Below are positions 33,173 to 41,775 of a stretch of 64,000 nucleotides of DNA, piece after piece. Origin of the DNA: Clostridium sp. AWRP (GTDB lineage Bacteria; Bacillota; Clostridia; Clostridiales; Clostridiaceae). Under the pieces are notes generated by a model. That model was not told the DNA's origin. It searched no databases and saw nothing but the letters and a program-made list of their open reading frames with translations. Location: the NCBI RefSeq assembly GCF_004006395.2, contig NZ_CP029758.2, forward strand, positions 4,464,001 through 4,528,000. Direction: 5' to 3'. Each line of letters opens with the position of its first letter. The stretch's first letter is position 1. A program made the position numbers and the translations under genes.

Positions 33173-33514
33173 TTGGACAGCACTCCTTTTTACAAAATAT
33201 ATAAGATTATAGAAATAAAATTTTATCTCGTTCATGTTTATAATGTTGTTTTTATTATATTACAAACTGCAGTTAAATATATATTTTTTTGCAAATTGTA
33301 TTAAAAAAAGTACAAGTAAGTTAAAATATAACTATCAAGTGATTCTTAGGTTCAGATGGAGCTTTCTTATAAGGATGGCTTTCTCCAGCTGAACCTTAGG
33401 AGAACTTATCCAGGCACGTAGCAGTGCTTATCCCCCACTTTGATAAAAGATGGGGGGTGTTAGCAATGGTAGTGATCGGATAAATGAATTTTGTTAAATA
33501 GGAGATGTATCTAC
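33173..33514. other. Divergent spacer holding repeat copy B
   Basis: 342 bp between divergent genes. Most of it (33345-33485) is repeat copy B; the rest (33236-33344) is AT-rich with no feature I can support. Confidence 0.55.
33345..33485 (-). repeat. Structured intergenic repeat, copy B
   Basis: Read on the minus strand: TTTATCCGATCACTACC, stem TTGCT / AGCA with an inner stem of five C-G pairs, then CTGCTACGTGCCTGGATAA; TTATCC pairs exactly with GGATAA. Then the second hairpin CTAAGGTTCAGCTGGAG / CTCCATCTGAACCTAAG, with two mismatches in 17. The closing stem differs from copy A by a compensating change (T-A to C-G). Confidence 0.7.
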
Positions 33515-34744
33515 ATGTTTCATGAAATCATAGTAATTGGTGCAGGTGCTTCTGGTATCATGGCTGCAATTACGACAAAAGACAGAGGAAAAGACGTAGC
33601 AATTTTAGAATTCAAAAATAGGATAGGGAGTAAAATATTATCAACTGGAAATGGTAGATGTAATATAACTAATAAAAATATAGATTTTTGCAGATATCAC
33701 AGTAATAATGCTAGTTTTTTTAAAAATGTCTTAAATAATTTTTCCCTTGACGACACAATAAACTTTTTTAATTCACTAGGTCTTCCAATTACAACTTTGG
33801 AAAACGGAAGGATGTATCCTCTTTCTCTTCAATCATCCTCCGTACTAGATATATTGAAAATGGCTATTGAAGATCGAAATATACCTGTTTATTTAAATTC
33901 AAAAGTCGGTAATATATCCTTTAATAAAAAATCCTTTAAAATATACTGTAATGATCAAATTTACGAATGTAATAAACTAATATTATGTACAGGTGGAAAA
34001 TCTGCCCCTAATACAGGATCTGACGGTTCGGGATTTACCCTATGTAAAAGCCTTGGCCACAGTATAATACCGCCCCTTCCTGGCCTTGTACAGTTGAAAT
34101 TAAGCTATAATCATTTAAAAGCCCTATCGGGAGTAAAATTCAATGGGTATGTATACATAGTTGTGGATAATATAATGCAAAAAAGAGAATATGGAGAAAT
34201 ATTATTTACAGATTACGGAATATCAGGGCCACCTATACTTGACATAAGTCGCATAGCCTCATGTAATTTATTTAATAAAAAGTCCGTTAAAATTAAAATT
34301 GACATGCTTCCAGATTTTGAAGAAAAGGATTTAGTAGAATTCTTAGAAAATCGTTGGGGAACTTTTGGTTACAGAAGTATATTCGACTCATTCATAGGAG
34401 TAATAAATAAAAAAATCATACCTATACTTTTAAGAGAATCGTCCATTGAAGATATTCACAAACCATGTAGTGAATTAAACTGGCAGGAAAAAAAGAATAT
34501 ATGTCACTTACTCAAATCCTGGGAATTTACAGTATATGACACTAATTCCTTTAAAAATTCTCAAGTTACCTGTGGCGGAGTAGACACCGCTCAAGTAAAC
34601 AGCATTACTTTGGAATCAAAAAAAGTAAAAAATTTATATTTAGCAGGAGAAATTTTGGATGTGGATGGTGACTGTGGTGGTTTTAATTTACAATGGGCCT
34701 GGAGTTCGGGATTTACTGCAGGGAAAAGTGCTGCTGAAACATAA
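33515..34744 (+). CDS. BaiN/YhiN-like NAD(P)/FAD-dependent oxidoreductase
   Basis: 409 aa. HI0933-type flavoprotein: IIVIGAGASGIMAAITTKDRG binds FAD, SKILSTGNGRCNITN follows, CTGGKSAPNTGSDGSGF lies mid-protein, and the C-terminus has LYLAGEILDVDGDCGGFN. Family members include BaiN of bile-acid-converting clostridia, but most have unknown substrates. GGAG ten bases before the ATG at 33515 supports that start; a TTG at 33491 would add eight residues. Monocistronic, convergent with the thioesterase. Confidence 0.85.
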   Translation: MFHEIIVIGAGASGIMAAITTKDRGKDVAILEFKNRIGSKILSTGNGRCNITNKNIDFCRYHSNNASFFKNVLNNFSLDDTINFFNSLGLPITTLENGRMYPLSLQSSSVLDILKMAIEDRNIPVYLNSKVGNISFNKKSFKIYCNDQIYECNKLILCTGGKSAPNTGSDGSGFTLCKSLGHSIIPPLPGLVQLKLSYNHLKALSGVKFNGYVYIVVDNIMQKREYGEILFTDYGISGPPILDISRIASCNLFNKKSVKIKIDMLPDFEEKDLVEFLENRWGTFGYRSIFDSFIGVINKKIIPILLRESSIEDIHKPCSELNWQEKKNICHLLKSWEFTVYDTNSFKNSQVTCGGVDTAQVNSITLESKKVKNLYLAGEILDVDGDCGGFNLQWAWSSGFTAGKSAAET

Positions 34745-34768
34745 TTCATCAGCCTTTTTCTCTGCTTT

Positions 34769-35524
34769 TTATTCTTCATTCTTCTCCCAAACCGCTTCTA
34801 TCGCTGATAATTCTTTTTCCTCTTCATCCACTATCTTATGCAGAGATATATAACTATTTTCTTTCTTTTTCAGTTCAGTATATATTTTTATTTTTTCTCC
34901 ATATAATGCCTCTTTTTCATAAGTTATATTTAGATTTTTTATATTAAAATTAAGTACTATATCAAGAGGTATAGTTTCCACAATCCAATCTACATACTTA
35001 ACATTATTGACATGCCTGTTGGTATCTATGTCACTGTACCTTACATCAAAACTTTTTTCTATGTCAAACTGTTCTGGTAACTTTATCTTTTTAATAATCA
35101 ACCGTTTTATATCATTTTCAGCTACACCATACATTTTATACATATCTTCAGTTATCCTGATTACTTTACGTTTTTCCTTATCTATAAGAAGCCATATTGA
35201 ATTGGCTGATGCAATGACATTTCCCTTATCATCTAAAACCTTAAAGGTCCTATATCCATAGAACTTTCTAAAGGAATATGCTTTAGTTTGAACTGCTATT
35301 TTTTCACCATAATTAGGATGCCTATTAATATGTATATCCCATTTATATAGTACCCAGGCTACTCCAGTCTGTTTTAAGTAATCTAGTCCTCCTCCTATGT
35401 CTTCTGATTGTTTTGTAGATACATCTTCAAAATAATTCATAAGGCTTGTTACAAGCAATTTCTTTCTAAAATCTATTTCATAGTATTGGACTTCATATTC
35501 TTTTTCAGTAACTACATTTTCCAA
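34769..35524 (-). CDS. Acyl-ACP thioesterase
   Basis: 251 aa with two tandem hot-dog domains, the layout of FatA/FatB-type bacterial acyl-ACP thioesterases. YEVQYYEIDFRKKLLVTSLM opens domain 1; SFDVRYSDIDTNRHVNNVKY (about residue 165) opens domain 2 with the catalytic Asp-x-Asn-x-His pattern. It would release free fatty acids from acyl-ACP, the product of the fab operon seven kilobases upstream. The ATG lies 14 bp after a GGAGGG site. Monocistronic. Confidence 0.85.
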   Translation of the reverse strand: MENVVTEKEYEVQYYEIDFRKKLLVTSLMNYFEDVSTKQSEDIGGGLDYLKQTGVAWVLYKWDIHINRHPNYGEKIAVQTKAYSFRKFYGYRTFKVLDDKGNVIASANSIWLLIDKEKRKVIRITEDMYKMYGVAENDIKRLIIKKIKLPEQFDIEKSFDVRYSDIDTNRHVNNVKYVDWIVETIPLDIVLNFNIKNLNITYEKEALYGEKIKIYTELKKKENSYISLHKIVDEEEKELSAIEAVWEKNEE

Positions 35525-35623
35525 TTTTATTTACCCTCCTTATCTTAGAAATTTTTATCATATCTATATTATAATATAATTTCCATTTTTTCTGTAGAAT
35601 AAAATTGCTAGAAATCAAAAATT

Positions 35624-35665
35624 CACCCTTAAATAAACTTAATTTAATAAATTTATTTAAGGGTG
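35624..35665 (-). terminator. Terminator after purA
   Basis: CACCCTTAAATAAA on the minus strand pairs with TTTATTTAAGGGTG and is followed by GAATTTTTGATTT. Confidence 0.75.
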
Positions 35666-35676
35666 ATAAGTTTAAT

Positions 35677-36963
35677 TTATATTTCGCTTACATCTATTGT
35701 CTGATCTCTTCTTGGTCCAACAGATACTATAGATACCTTTGTTCCCGTAGATTCTTCTATTCTACTTAAATACTTTTTAGCATTCTCTGGTAGCTCGTCA
35801 TAAGTTTTGGCATTTTCTATTTCCCTGCCCCAACCTTCAAATTCTTCATATACAGGTTCACATTTAGCTAAATCTTCTAAACTTGCAGGTATATAATCTA
35901 TAACTTTTCCATTAAATTTATATCCTACACATGCTTTTACCTTTTCAAGCCCTGCTAAAGTATCTATCTTTGTAATAGCAAAGCTTGTAAGTCCAGAAAC
36001 TCTACTGCTAGTCTTAAGTATTACTAGATCTAGCCATCCACATCTTCTAGCTCTTCCTGTAGTAACTCCATATTCATGACCATTTTCCCTAATCCATTCT
36101 CCTGTTTTGTCAAAAAGCTCTGTAGGGAAAGGTCCTTTTCCTACTCTTGTAGTATACGCCTTTGCAATACCTACTGCTCCTGTTATCATAGTAGGGCCTA
36201 TTCCTGAACCAATACATACTCCGCCAGCAATAGTGCTTGAAGATGTAACATAAGGATAAGTTCCATAGTCTATATCAAGTAAACTACCCTGTGCCCCTTC
36301 AAATAATACTTTTTTTTCAGCTTTTATACTATTATATACTTCTACAGATATATCTTTAACATAAGGAGCTAATCTCTTTGCATAATCAATATATTCATTG
36401 TATATAGTATCAAAGTCAAGAGCCTTTTCTCCATAAACCTTAGTTATTATGTCATTCTTTATTTTTAAATTTTCTCTTAGATTTTCTTCAAATATATTCT
36501 GGTGCATAAGGTCACAAACTCTTATGCCGCTTCTTTCCATCTTATCCGTATAGCACGGTCCAATTCCTTTTCCTGTAGTTCCTATATCTTTTTTACCCCT
36601 TGCCCTCTCTTTTATACCGTCTAATACCTTATGGTAAGGCATAATAAGCTGGGCTCTATCACTTATTATTAAATTGTCAGGTGATATGTCTACTCCTAGG
36701 TCTTTTAAATAATCCATTTCTTCAAATAATGCTTTTGGATCAAGTACTACTCCATTTCCTATTACATTCACCTTATCTTTATACAATATTCCAGATGGTA
36801 CAAGATGAAGTTTGTATTGCTTATCACCTACTTCAACTGTATGACCTGCATTATTTCCGCCTTGAAACCTAACAACAACATCTGCCCCTTTTGCAAGATA
36901 ATCTGTCATCTTTCCTTTTCCTTCATCACCCCATTGGGATCCTAAAACAATAAATGCTGACAT
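35677..36963 (-). CDS. purA: Adenylosuccinate synthetase
   Basis: 428 aa. It makes adenylosuccinate from IMP, GTP and aspartate. VLGSQWGDEGKGKMTDYLA with catalytic Asp and GTP loop, FQGGNNAGHTV with the catalytic His, GTTGKGIGPCYTDKMERSGIR, and TGRARRCGWLD near the C-terminal third are all conserved. The start is the ATG at 36963 with GGAGG before it; the frame from 37005 adds fourteen unlikely residues. It follows the FAD protein gene on the same strand (64 bp). Confidence 0.97.
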   Translation of the reverse strand: MSAFIVLGSQWGDEGKGKMTDYLAKGADVVVRFQGGNNAGHTVEVGDKQYKLHLVPSGILYKDKVNVIGNGVVLDPKALFEEMDYLKDLGVDISPDNLIISDRAQLIMPYHKVLDGIKERARGKKDIGTTGKGIGPCYTDKMERSGIRVCDLMHQNIFEENLRENLKIKNDIITKVYGEKALDFDTIYNEYIDYAKRLAPYVKDISVEVYNSIKAEKKVLFEGAQGSLLDIDYGTYPYVTSSSTIAGGVCIGSGIGPTMITGAVGIAKAYTTRVGKGPFPTELFDKTGEWIRENGHEYGVTTGRARRCGWLDLVILKTSSRVSGLTSFAITKIDTLAGLEKVKACVGYKFNGKVIDYIPASLEDLAKCEPVYEEFEGWGREIENAKTYDELPENAKKYLSRIEESTGTKVSIVSVGPRRDQTIDVSEI

Positions 36964-37027
36964 GAGAATTTCCTCCCCTTTTTTTGTATAACCCAAATCT
37001 TTCAAAATAATATATAATAATTTACAA

Positions 37028-38431
37028 TTACTTGCTAACTATGTCTCTTCCAACTACTACACCTGTTACTGATGCCTGCATAAGTCCTCTTGTAATACCT
37101 GCACCGTCTCCTATGGCATATAGATTCTTTATAGAAGTTTCAAACTTATCATTTGTGTCACATTTACTAGAATAGAATTTTACCTCCACACCATATAAAA
37201 GTGTATTTTTACTATAAAGTCCTGGTGCTACATTGTTAAAAGCTTTTAGTGCCTCAACTATGGATGTAAGATATCTCTGAGGTAAAACATAACTTAAATC
37301 TCCAGGCACTGCTGATTTCAAAGTTGGAATAGTAGTAGATTTTTTAAGTCTTGAATAATCAGTTCTTCTTCCATTTAATAAATCACCCAGTCTTTGCACC
37401 ATTATGCCATTTCCAGTAAGCATATTTCCAAGCTTTGCAATATACTTACCATAAGTTATAGGTTGATTGAAAGGTTCCGTAAAAGATGTAGAAACGAGCA
37501 TTGCAAAGTTTGTATTTTCTGTTCTCAACTCTTTTTCTTCATAACTATGCCCATTTACAACTGCTATGGTACCATCATAGTGCTCTTCTGATACTACACC
37601 ACCTGGGTTCATGCAAAAAGTTCTAACCTTATTATCAAAAGTATCAGAATAATATACAAGTTTCGCTTCATATAAGTCTTTAGTCAAGTGATCCATTATT
37701 GAATTTGGTACTTCAACTCGAACACCTATATCTACAGCATTATTTGTAGTTTTTAACTCTAACTTTTTAGATTGATTTGAAAACCATTCTGCACCGCCCC
37801 TGCCTGGAGCAACTACTACATGATCTGCTAAAACCTTTTTCCTACCATCCTTGTTTTCCACACAAACTCCAATCACACTATCATCTTCTACTAATATCTC
37901 ATCTACTGTAGTAAGTTCACTAAATTCAGTGTTTGTGTTATCTAAAAGATGGTAATACATTTTTTTCAGTACTTCATAGGCTAACTCTGTTCCCAGGTGC
38001 CTAACAGGACACTGTATAAGACGAATATTATATTTGCTTGCTTCATACTTTATCTTATCTATATTTTCATTGTTTAATCCATATACAACCTTGTTAGCTC
38101 CAAAATTTAAATATATATCATCACAATATTTTATTAATTTTTTACATTCATCTTCTGAAAAATACTCTAAAATTCTACCCCCGACTTCTGGGCTTAAAGA
38201 AAGCTTTCCATCAGAAAAAGCTCCTGCACCTGACCAGCCAGAAGTAATACCACATGGATTGCAATTTACACACTTTCCATTTATCCTAGCCGGACACTTT
38301 CTATCTTCTATATTTCTGCCTTTATCAATTATAAGTACACTCAGATTTTTGTTAAGCTTTGTAATTTCTAAAGCAGTAAATATTCCCGCAGGACCAGCTC
38401 CAACTATTATTACATCATATTTTTCTTTCAA
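37028..38431 (-). CDS. FAD-dependent protein (COG2509-type dehydrogenase)
   Basis: 467 aa. KYDVIIVGAGPAGIFTALEI binds FAD; RKCPARINGKCVNCNPC with four cysteines and SGWSGAGAFSDGKLSL follow, as in the COG2509 family of uncharacterised flavoproteins. VVAPGRGGAEW and AIGDGAGITRGLMQASVTG lie in the C-terminal half. The start is a TTG at 38431 preceded by GGAGGG eight bases upstream. It is probably co-transcribed with purA. Reaction unknown; the four-cysteine segment could hold zinc or an Fe-S cluster. Confidence 0.8.
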   Translation of the reverse strand: MKEKYDVIIVGAGPAGIFTALEITKLNKNLSVLIIDKGRNIEDRKCPARINGKCVNCNPCGITSGWSGAGAFSDGKLSLSPEVGGRILEYFSEDECKKLIKYCDDIYLNFGANKVVYGLNNENIDKIKYEASKYNIRLIQCPVRHLGTELAYEVLKKMYYHLLDNTNTEFSELTTVDEILVEDDSVIGVCVENKDGRKKVLADHVVVAPGRGGAEWFSNQSKKLELKTTNNAVDIGVRVEVPNSIMDHLTKDLYEAKLVYYSDTFDNKVRTFCMNPGGVVSEEHYDGTIAVVNGHSYEEKELRTENTNFAMLVSTSFTEPFNQPITYGKYIAKLGNMLTGNGIMVQRLGDLLNGRRTDYSRLKKSTTIPTLKSAVPGDLSYVLPQRYLTSIVEALKAFNNVAPGLYSKNTLLYGVEVKFYSSKCDTNDKFETSIKNLYAIGDGAGITRGLMQASVTGVVVGRDIVSK

Positions 38432-38607
38432 GTAGCATCCCTCCTACAATATGGTATCAAAATTGTATGTTACAGTCAACAGAAAAGCACGAATAATTTT
38501 TATTAATATAATAATAAAATTCGTAAAACTCCATAGTTAAATTTTTTGTAACAAGTTTTCCCTTTCATCATACTATGATAATATAGTAAATCTTATGGAG
38601 GCATTAA

Positions 38608-38901
38608 ATGAATACCAGTCAAAATAACTCAAATGATAAAGAAGAAAACATCCAATATTATGATCATGCTGATAAAGATACTTATGCTTCTTCCCCTACT
38701 TATTACTGCCCTGTATATAACTGCCCCTACAATCCAGAAATGATTGATGAAGAGGACAATTTTGCTGAATCAGGAGATGATTTATACAGACAACGTGGAA
38801 GAAGGAGAAGAAGAAGACGCAGACGTAGACGCAGAATGCCATATTCTCCATTCATATTCCCAATTATATTCCCAATTGATTTTGACGACTGGGATTGGTA
38901 A
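38608..38901 (+). CDS. Hypothetical protein with a 12-arginine run
   Basis: 97 aa, not recognised. The N-terminal half is acidic and hydrophilic, with YYCPVYNCPYNPEMIDEED in the middle (two Cys). After RQRG come twelve consecutive arginines (about residues 65-76), then MPYSPFIFPIIFP and an acidic aromatic end (DFDDWDW). The arginines use four different codons (AGA, AGG, CGC, CGT), so the run is not a simple DNA repeat. The ATG follows GGAGG. A single-gene unit with its own terminator. Such charged small proteins occur among spore-associated and nucleic-acid-binding proteins, but I have no homologue to cite. Confidence 0.6.
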   Translation: MNTSQNNSNDKEENIQYYDHADKDTYASSPTYYCPVYNCPYNPEMIDEEDNFAESGDDLYRQRGRRRRRRRRRRRRMPYSPFIFPIIFPIDFDDWDW

Positions 38902-38924
38902 ATCTTAATACTTCTATACCTCTT

Positions 38925-38962
38925 AAAAATAAGTACTTAATTAAATTTAAGTGCTTATTTTT
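38925..38962 (+). terminator. Terminator after the poly-arginine gene
   Basis: AAAAATAAGTACTTAA / TTAAGTGCTTATTTTT with one G-U pair, and TTTTTAT after it. Confidence 0.8.
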
Positions 38963-39061
38963 ATATTTCTCTTCAAAACTGCATTCTATTTTATTTTTAG
39001 CTTTTTTGTTATAAAATATTAATAAGTTAAATTTTAGTTATTAACTTAAGGGGGATAAAAT

Positions 39062-40459
39062 GTGAACTTTAGAATAGAAAAAGATTTACTTGGAGAAAAG
39101 GAAGTTGAAGCCTCTTCCTATTTCGGTATTAATACTGAAAGAGCTTTAGAAAATTTTAATTTACAGGGTAAAACCATTAATTTAAATTTAGTTAAAGAAA
39201 TTGCGCTCATAAAAAAAGCAGCTGCTCTAGTCAATAAAGATTTAGGAGAACTTAAAATTGAAAAAGCTGATGCTATAATTAAAGCTAGTGAAGAAGTTAT
39301 CGGTGGCAAATTTGACAATCAATTTAAGTTAAGTTCATTTCAAGGTGGAGCCGGCACATCCACAAATATGAATGTAAATGAAGTCATAGCAAATAGAGCT
39401 ATAGAGTTACTAGGCGGTGAAAAGGGAGATTACTCATTAGTACATCCTTTAAATGACGTAAATATGTCTCAATCTACAAATGATGTTTATCCTACTGCTC
39501 TTAGGATTGCAGCTATACGACGCATAAGAAAATTAAGCAGTTGTTTGTCCGATCTTCAGGAAGAACTTCAAGTTAAAGAAAACGATTTTTCAGATATATT
39601 GAAATTAGGTAGAACTCAGCTAATGGATGCGCTTCCCATGATGGTAGGACAAGGTTTTGGGGCTTACGCCAAAGCAATCGCACGAGATAGATGGAGAATA
39701 TATAAAGTAGAAGAAAGACTCAGGGAAATCAACATAGGCGGTACCGCTATAGGTACAGGCCTTAATGCGACTAATAAATTTATATATAAGATAACCGATG
39801 TACTTCAAGACTTAACCGGCCTCGGAATTGCCCGTTCCGATTATCCTATGGATGTTACTCAAAATTGCGACGTATTTGTTGAGGTCTCAGGACTTTTAAA
39901 ATCCCTAGCCTGCAATCTTTTAAAAATCTCAAATGATTTAAGGCTTTTAAATTCGGGACCCCGGGGAGGAATCGGAGAAATCATTCTTCCAAAGGTGCAA
40001 GCAGGTTCAACTATCATGCCAGGAAAAGTCAACCCAGTCATAGCTGAAATGGTAGCACAGGTAAGTATGCGAGTAATATCAAACGACACAGCAATTACTA
40101 TGGCCAGCAGTTCAGGTCAATTGGAGTTAAATGCATTTACTCCACTCATTGCAGAATGTCTACTTGAATCTCTAGAACTTTTAGAAAAAACAGTTACACT
40201 ATTTAGAGAAAAGTGCATCAGCGAAATCAAAGTAAATGAAGAAAATTGTAAAAAAAATCTTGAAAATTCCACAGCACTAGTAACTGCATTAGTACATTAC
40301 ATAGGTTATGATAAGGCTAGTGAACTTGCAAAGAAATCCTTGAAAAATCATAAAACTATAAAAGAAATTCTATATGAAGAAAAAATACTGCCTAAGGAAA
40401 AAATAGATGAAATAATAAACCCATATCAGCTAACAAAACCAGGTATACCTGGTAAATAA
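39062..40459 (+). CDS. aspA: Aspartate ammonia-lyase
   Basis: 465 aa, fumarase/aspartase superfamily. It deaminates aspartate to fumarate. GGAGTSTNMNVNEVIANRA, HPLNDVNMSQSTNDVYPTA and the catalytic loop GSTIMPGKVNPV (Ser of the SS-loop region) are conserved; the MNFRIEKDLLGEKEVEA N-terminus is that of aspartases. The start is GTG at 39062, since ATG one base earlier reads ATG-TGA; AGGGGG precedes it. It lies 19 bp before hydF, an association seen in many clostridia. Confidence 0.92.
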   Translation: MNFRIEKDLLGEKEVEASSYFGINTERALENFNLQGKTINLNLVKEIALIKKAAALVNKDLGELKIEKADAIIKASEEVIGGKFDNQFKLSSFQGGAGTSTNMNVNEVIANRAIELLGGEKGDYSLVHPLNDVNMSQSTNDVYPTALRIAAIRRIRKLSSCLSDLQEELQVKENDFSDILKLGRTQLMDALPMMVGQGFGAYAKAIARDRWRIYKVEERLREINIGGTAIGTGLNATNKFIYKITDVLQDLTGLGIARSDYPMDVTQNCDVFVEVSGLLKSLACNLLKISNDLRLLNSGPRGGIGEIILPKVQAGSTIMPGKVNPVIAEMVAQVSMRVISNDTAITMASSSGQLELNAFTPLIAECLLESLELLEKTVTLFREKCISEIKVNEENCKKNLENSTALVTALVHYIGYDKASELAKKSLKNHKTIKEILYEEKILPKEKIDEIINPYQLTKPGIPGK

Positions 40460-40478
40460 ACATAGGAGGAGATTACTC

Positions 40479-41714
40479 ATGAGTTTAAACGAAACACCTC
40501 GTTCAGTAAGAACACATATAGCACTCTTTGGCAAAAGGAATGCTGGCAAATCAAGTATTATAAACGCCTTAACAGGACAAGATATAGCCATCGTATCTGA
40601 TGTAAGGGGTACTACTACAGATCCAGTTTATAAATCTATGGAAATACTTCCTATAGGACCCTGTGTAATAATAGATACCGCAGGCCTTGATGATGAGGGC
40701 GAGCTTGGCGAACTTAGAAAAGAAAAAACATTAAGTATTTTAAATAAAACTGACATATCAATAATTGTAATAGATTCAACTGTTGGAATTACAGATTATG
40801 ACGAGTCTATAATAAATCAAATAAAAAATAAAAAAATTCCCCTTATAGGAGTCTTAAACAAAATCGATGCTGTTGATATAAAAGATTTAGATGTAGAACA
40901 TATGAGAAAAGAACTCAAAATACCAATTGTAAAGGTATCTGCACTTAAAGGAAAAGGTATACTTGAGTTAAAAAATCAAATAATAGCTGCACAACCTCAA
41001 AGTGAAGATAAATTTAAAGTAATTGGTGATTTAATAAACCCTGGAGATTTTGTGGTCCTTGTAACTCCAATAGATAAAGCAGCTCCTAAAGGAAGACTTA
41101 TTCTCCCTCAGCAGCAAACCATAAGAGATGTGCTGGAAAGTGATGCTACTGCGGTGGTAACTAAAGAATTCGAACTTAGAGAAACCTTACAAAATTTAGG
41201 CAAAAAGCCTAAAATAGTAGTTACAGATTCTCAGGTATTTTTAAAAGTAGCAGCAGATACTCCAAAAGATATATTGATGACTTCCTTTTCTATACTATTT
41301 GCAAGATGCAAAGGAGACCTAGTAGAACTTATAAAAGGAGTAAAAGCTGTAAAGAAATTAAAGGATGGGGACAAAGTACTTATTGCAGAAGGCTGCACTC
41401 ACCACAGACAATCTGATGATATAGGTAAAGTAAAAATCCCTAGATGGATACGACAAATTACCGGTAAAAAAATAGATTTTGAATTTTCATCTGGCGTTTC
41501 CTTTACAGAAGAAATAAAAAAATATGCCTTAGTAGTTCACTGCGGTGCTTGCATGTTAAATAGAGCTGCAATGCTTTATAGAATAAATACTGCAAAAGAA
41601 CTTAATGTCCCTATTGTAAACTATGGCATACTCATTGCATATGTCCAGGGTATACTAGATAGAGCTTTAAAACCATTTCCACTAGCTAAAATGGCATGGG
41701 ATGATGAAAATTGA
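40479..41714 (+). CDS. hydF: [FeFe]-hydrogenase H-cluster maturation GTPase HydF
   Basis: 411 aa. The N-terminal GTPase domain has P-loop GKRNAGKSSIINALT, VRGTTTDPV, DTAGLDDEG and LNKID. The C-terminal Fe-S domain carries CTHHRQSDD (H-x-H with Cys) and VVHCGACMLNR, giving the three cysteines for the [4Fe-4S] scaffold. HydF accepts the 2Fe subcluster made by HydE and HydG and delivers it to hydrogenase. hydE, hydG and hydA are not in the window. A strong terminator follows, so aspA-hydF is a two-gene unit. Confidence 0.96.
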   Translation: MSLNETPRSVRTHIALFGKRNAGKSSIINALTGQDIAIVSDVRGTTTDPVYKSMEILPIGPCVIIDTAGLDDEGELGELRKEKTLSILNKTDISIIVIDSTVGITDYDESIINQIKNKKIPLIGVLNKIDAVDIKDLDVEHMRKELKIPIVKVSALKGKGILELKNQIIAAQPQSEDKFKVIGDLINPGDFVVLVTPIDKAAPKGRLILPQQQTIRDVLESDATAVVTKEFELRETLQNLGKKPKIVVTDSQVFLKVAADTPKDILMTSFSILFARCKGDLVELIKGVKAVKKLKDGDKVLIAEGCTHHRQSDDIGKVKIPRWIRQITGKKIDFEFSSGVSFTEEIKKYALVVHCGACMLNRAAMLYRINTAKELNVPIVNYGILIAYVQGILDRALKPFPLAKMAWDDEN

Positions 41715-41721
41715 CCTAAAA

Positions 41722-41756
41722 AAATCAGCGGCTGCAATTTTCCCGCTGATTTTTTC
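41722..41756 (+). terminator. Terminator after hydF
   Basis: AAATCAGCGG / CCGCTGATTT with an 11-nt loop and a T-run. Confidence 0.88.
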
Positions 41757-41775
41757 TTGCCAATTTTTTTATATA

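Noticed and set aside
38789..38836. Arginine run as a sequencing slip or frameshift artefact
   Set aside because: The codons are mixed and the frame continues into a regular C-terminus with a stop and terminator.
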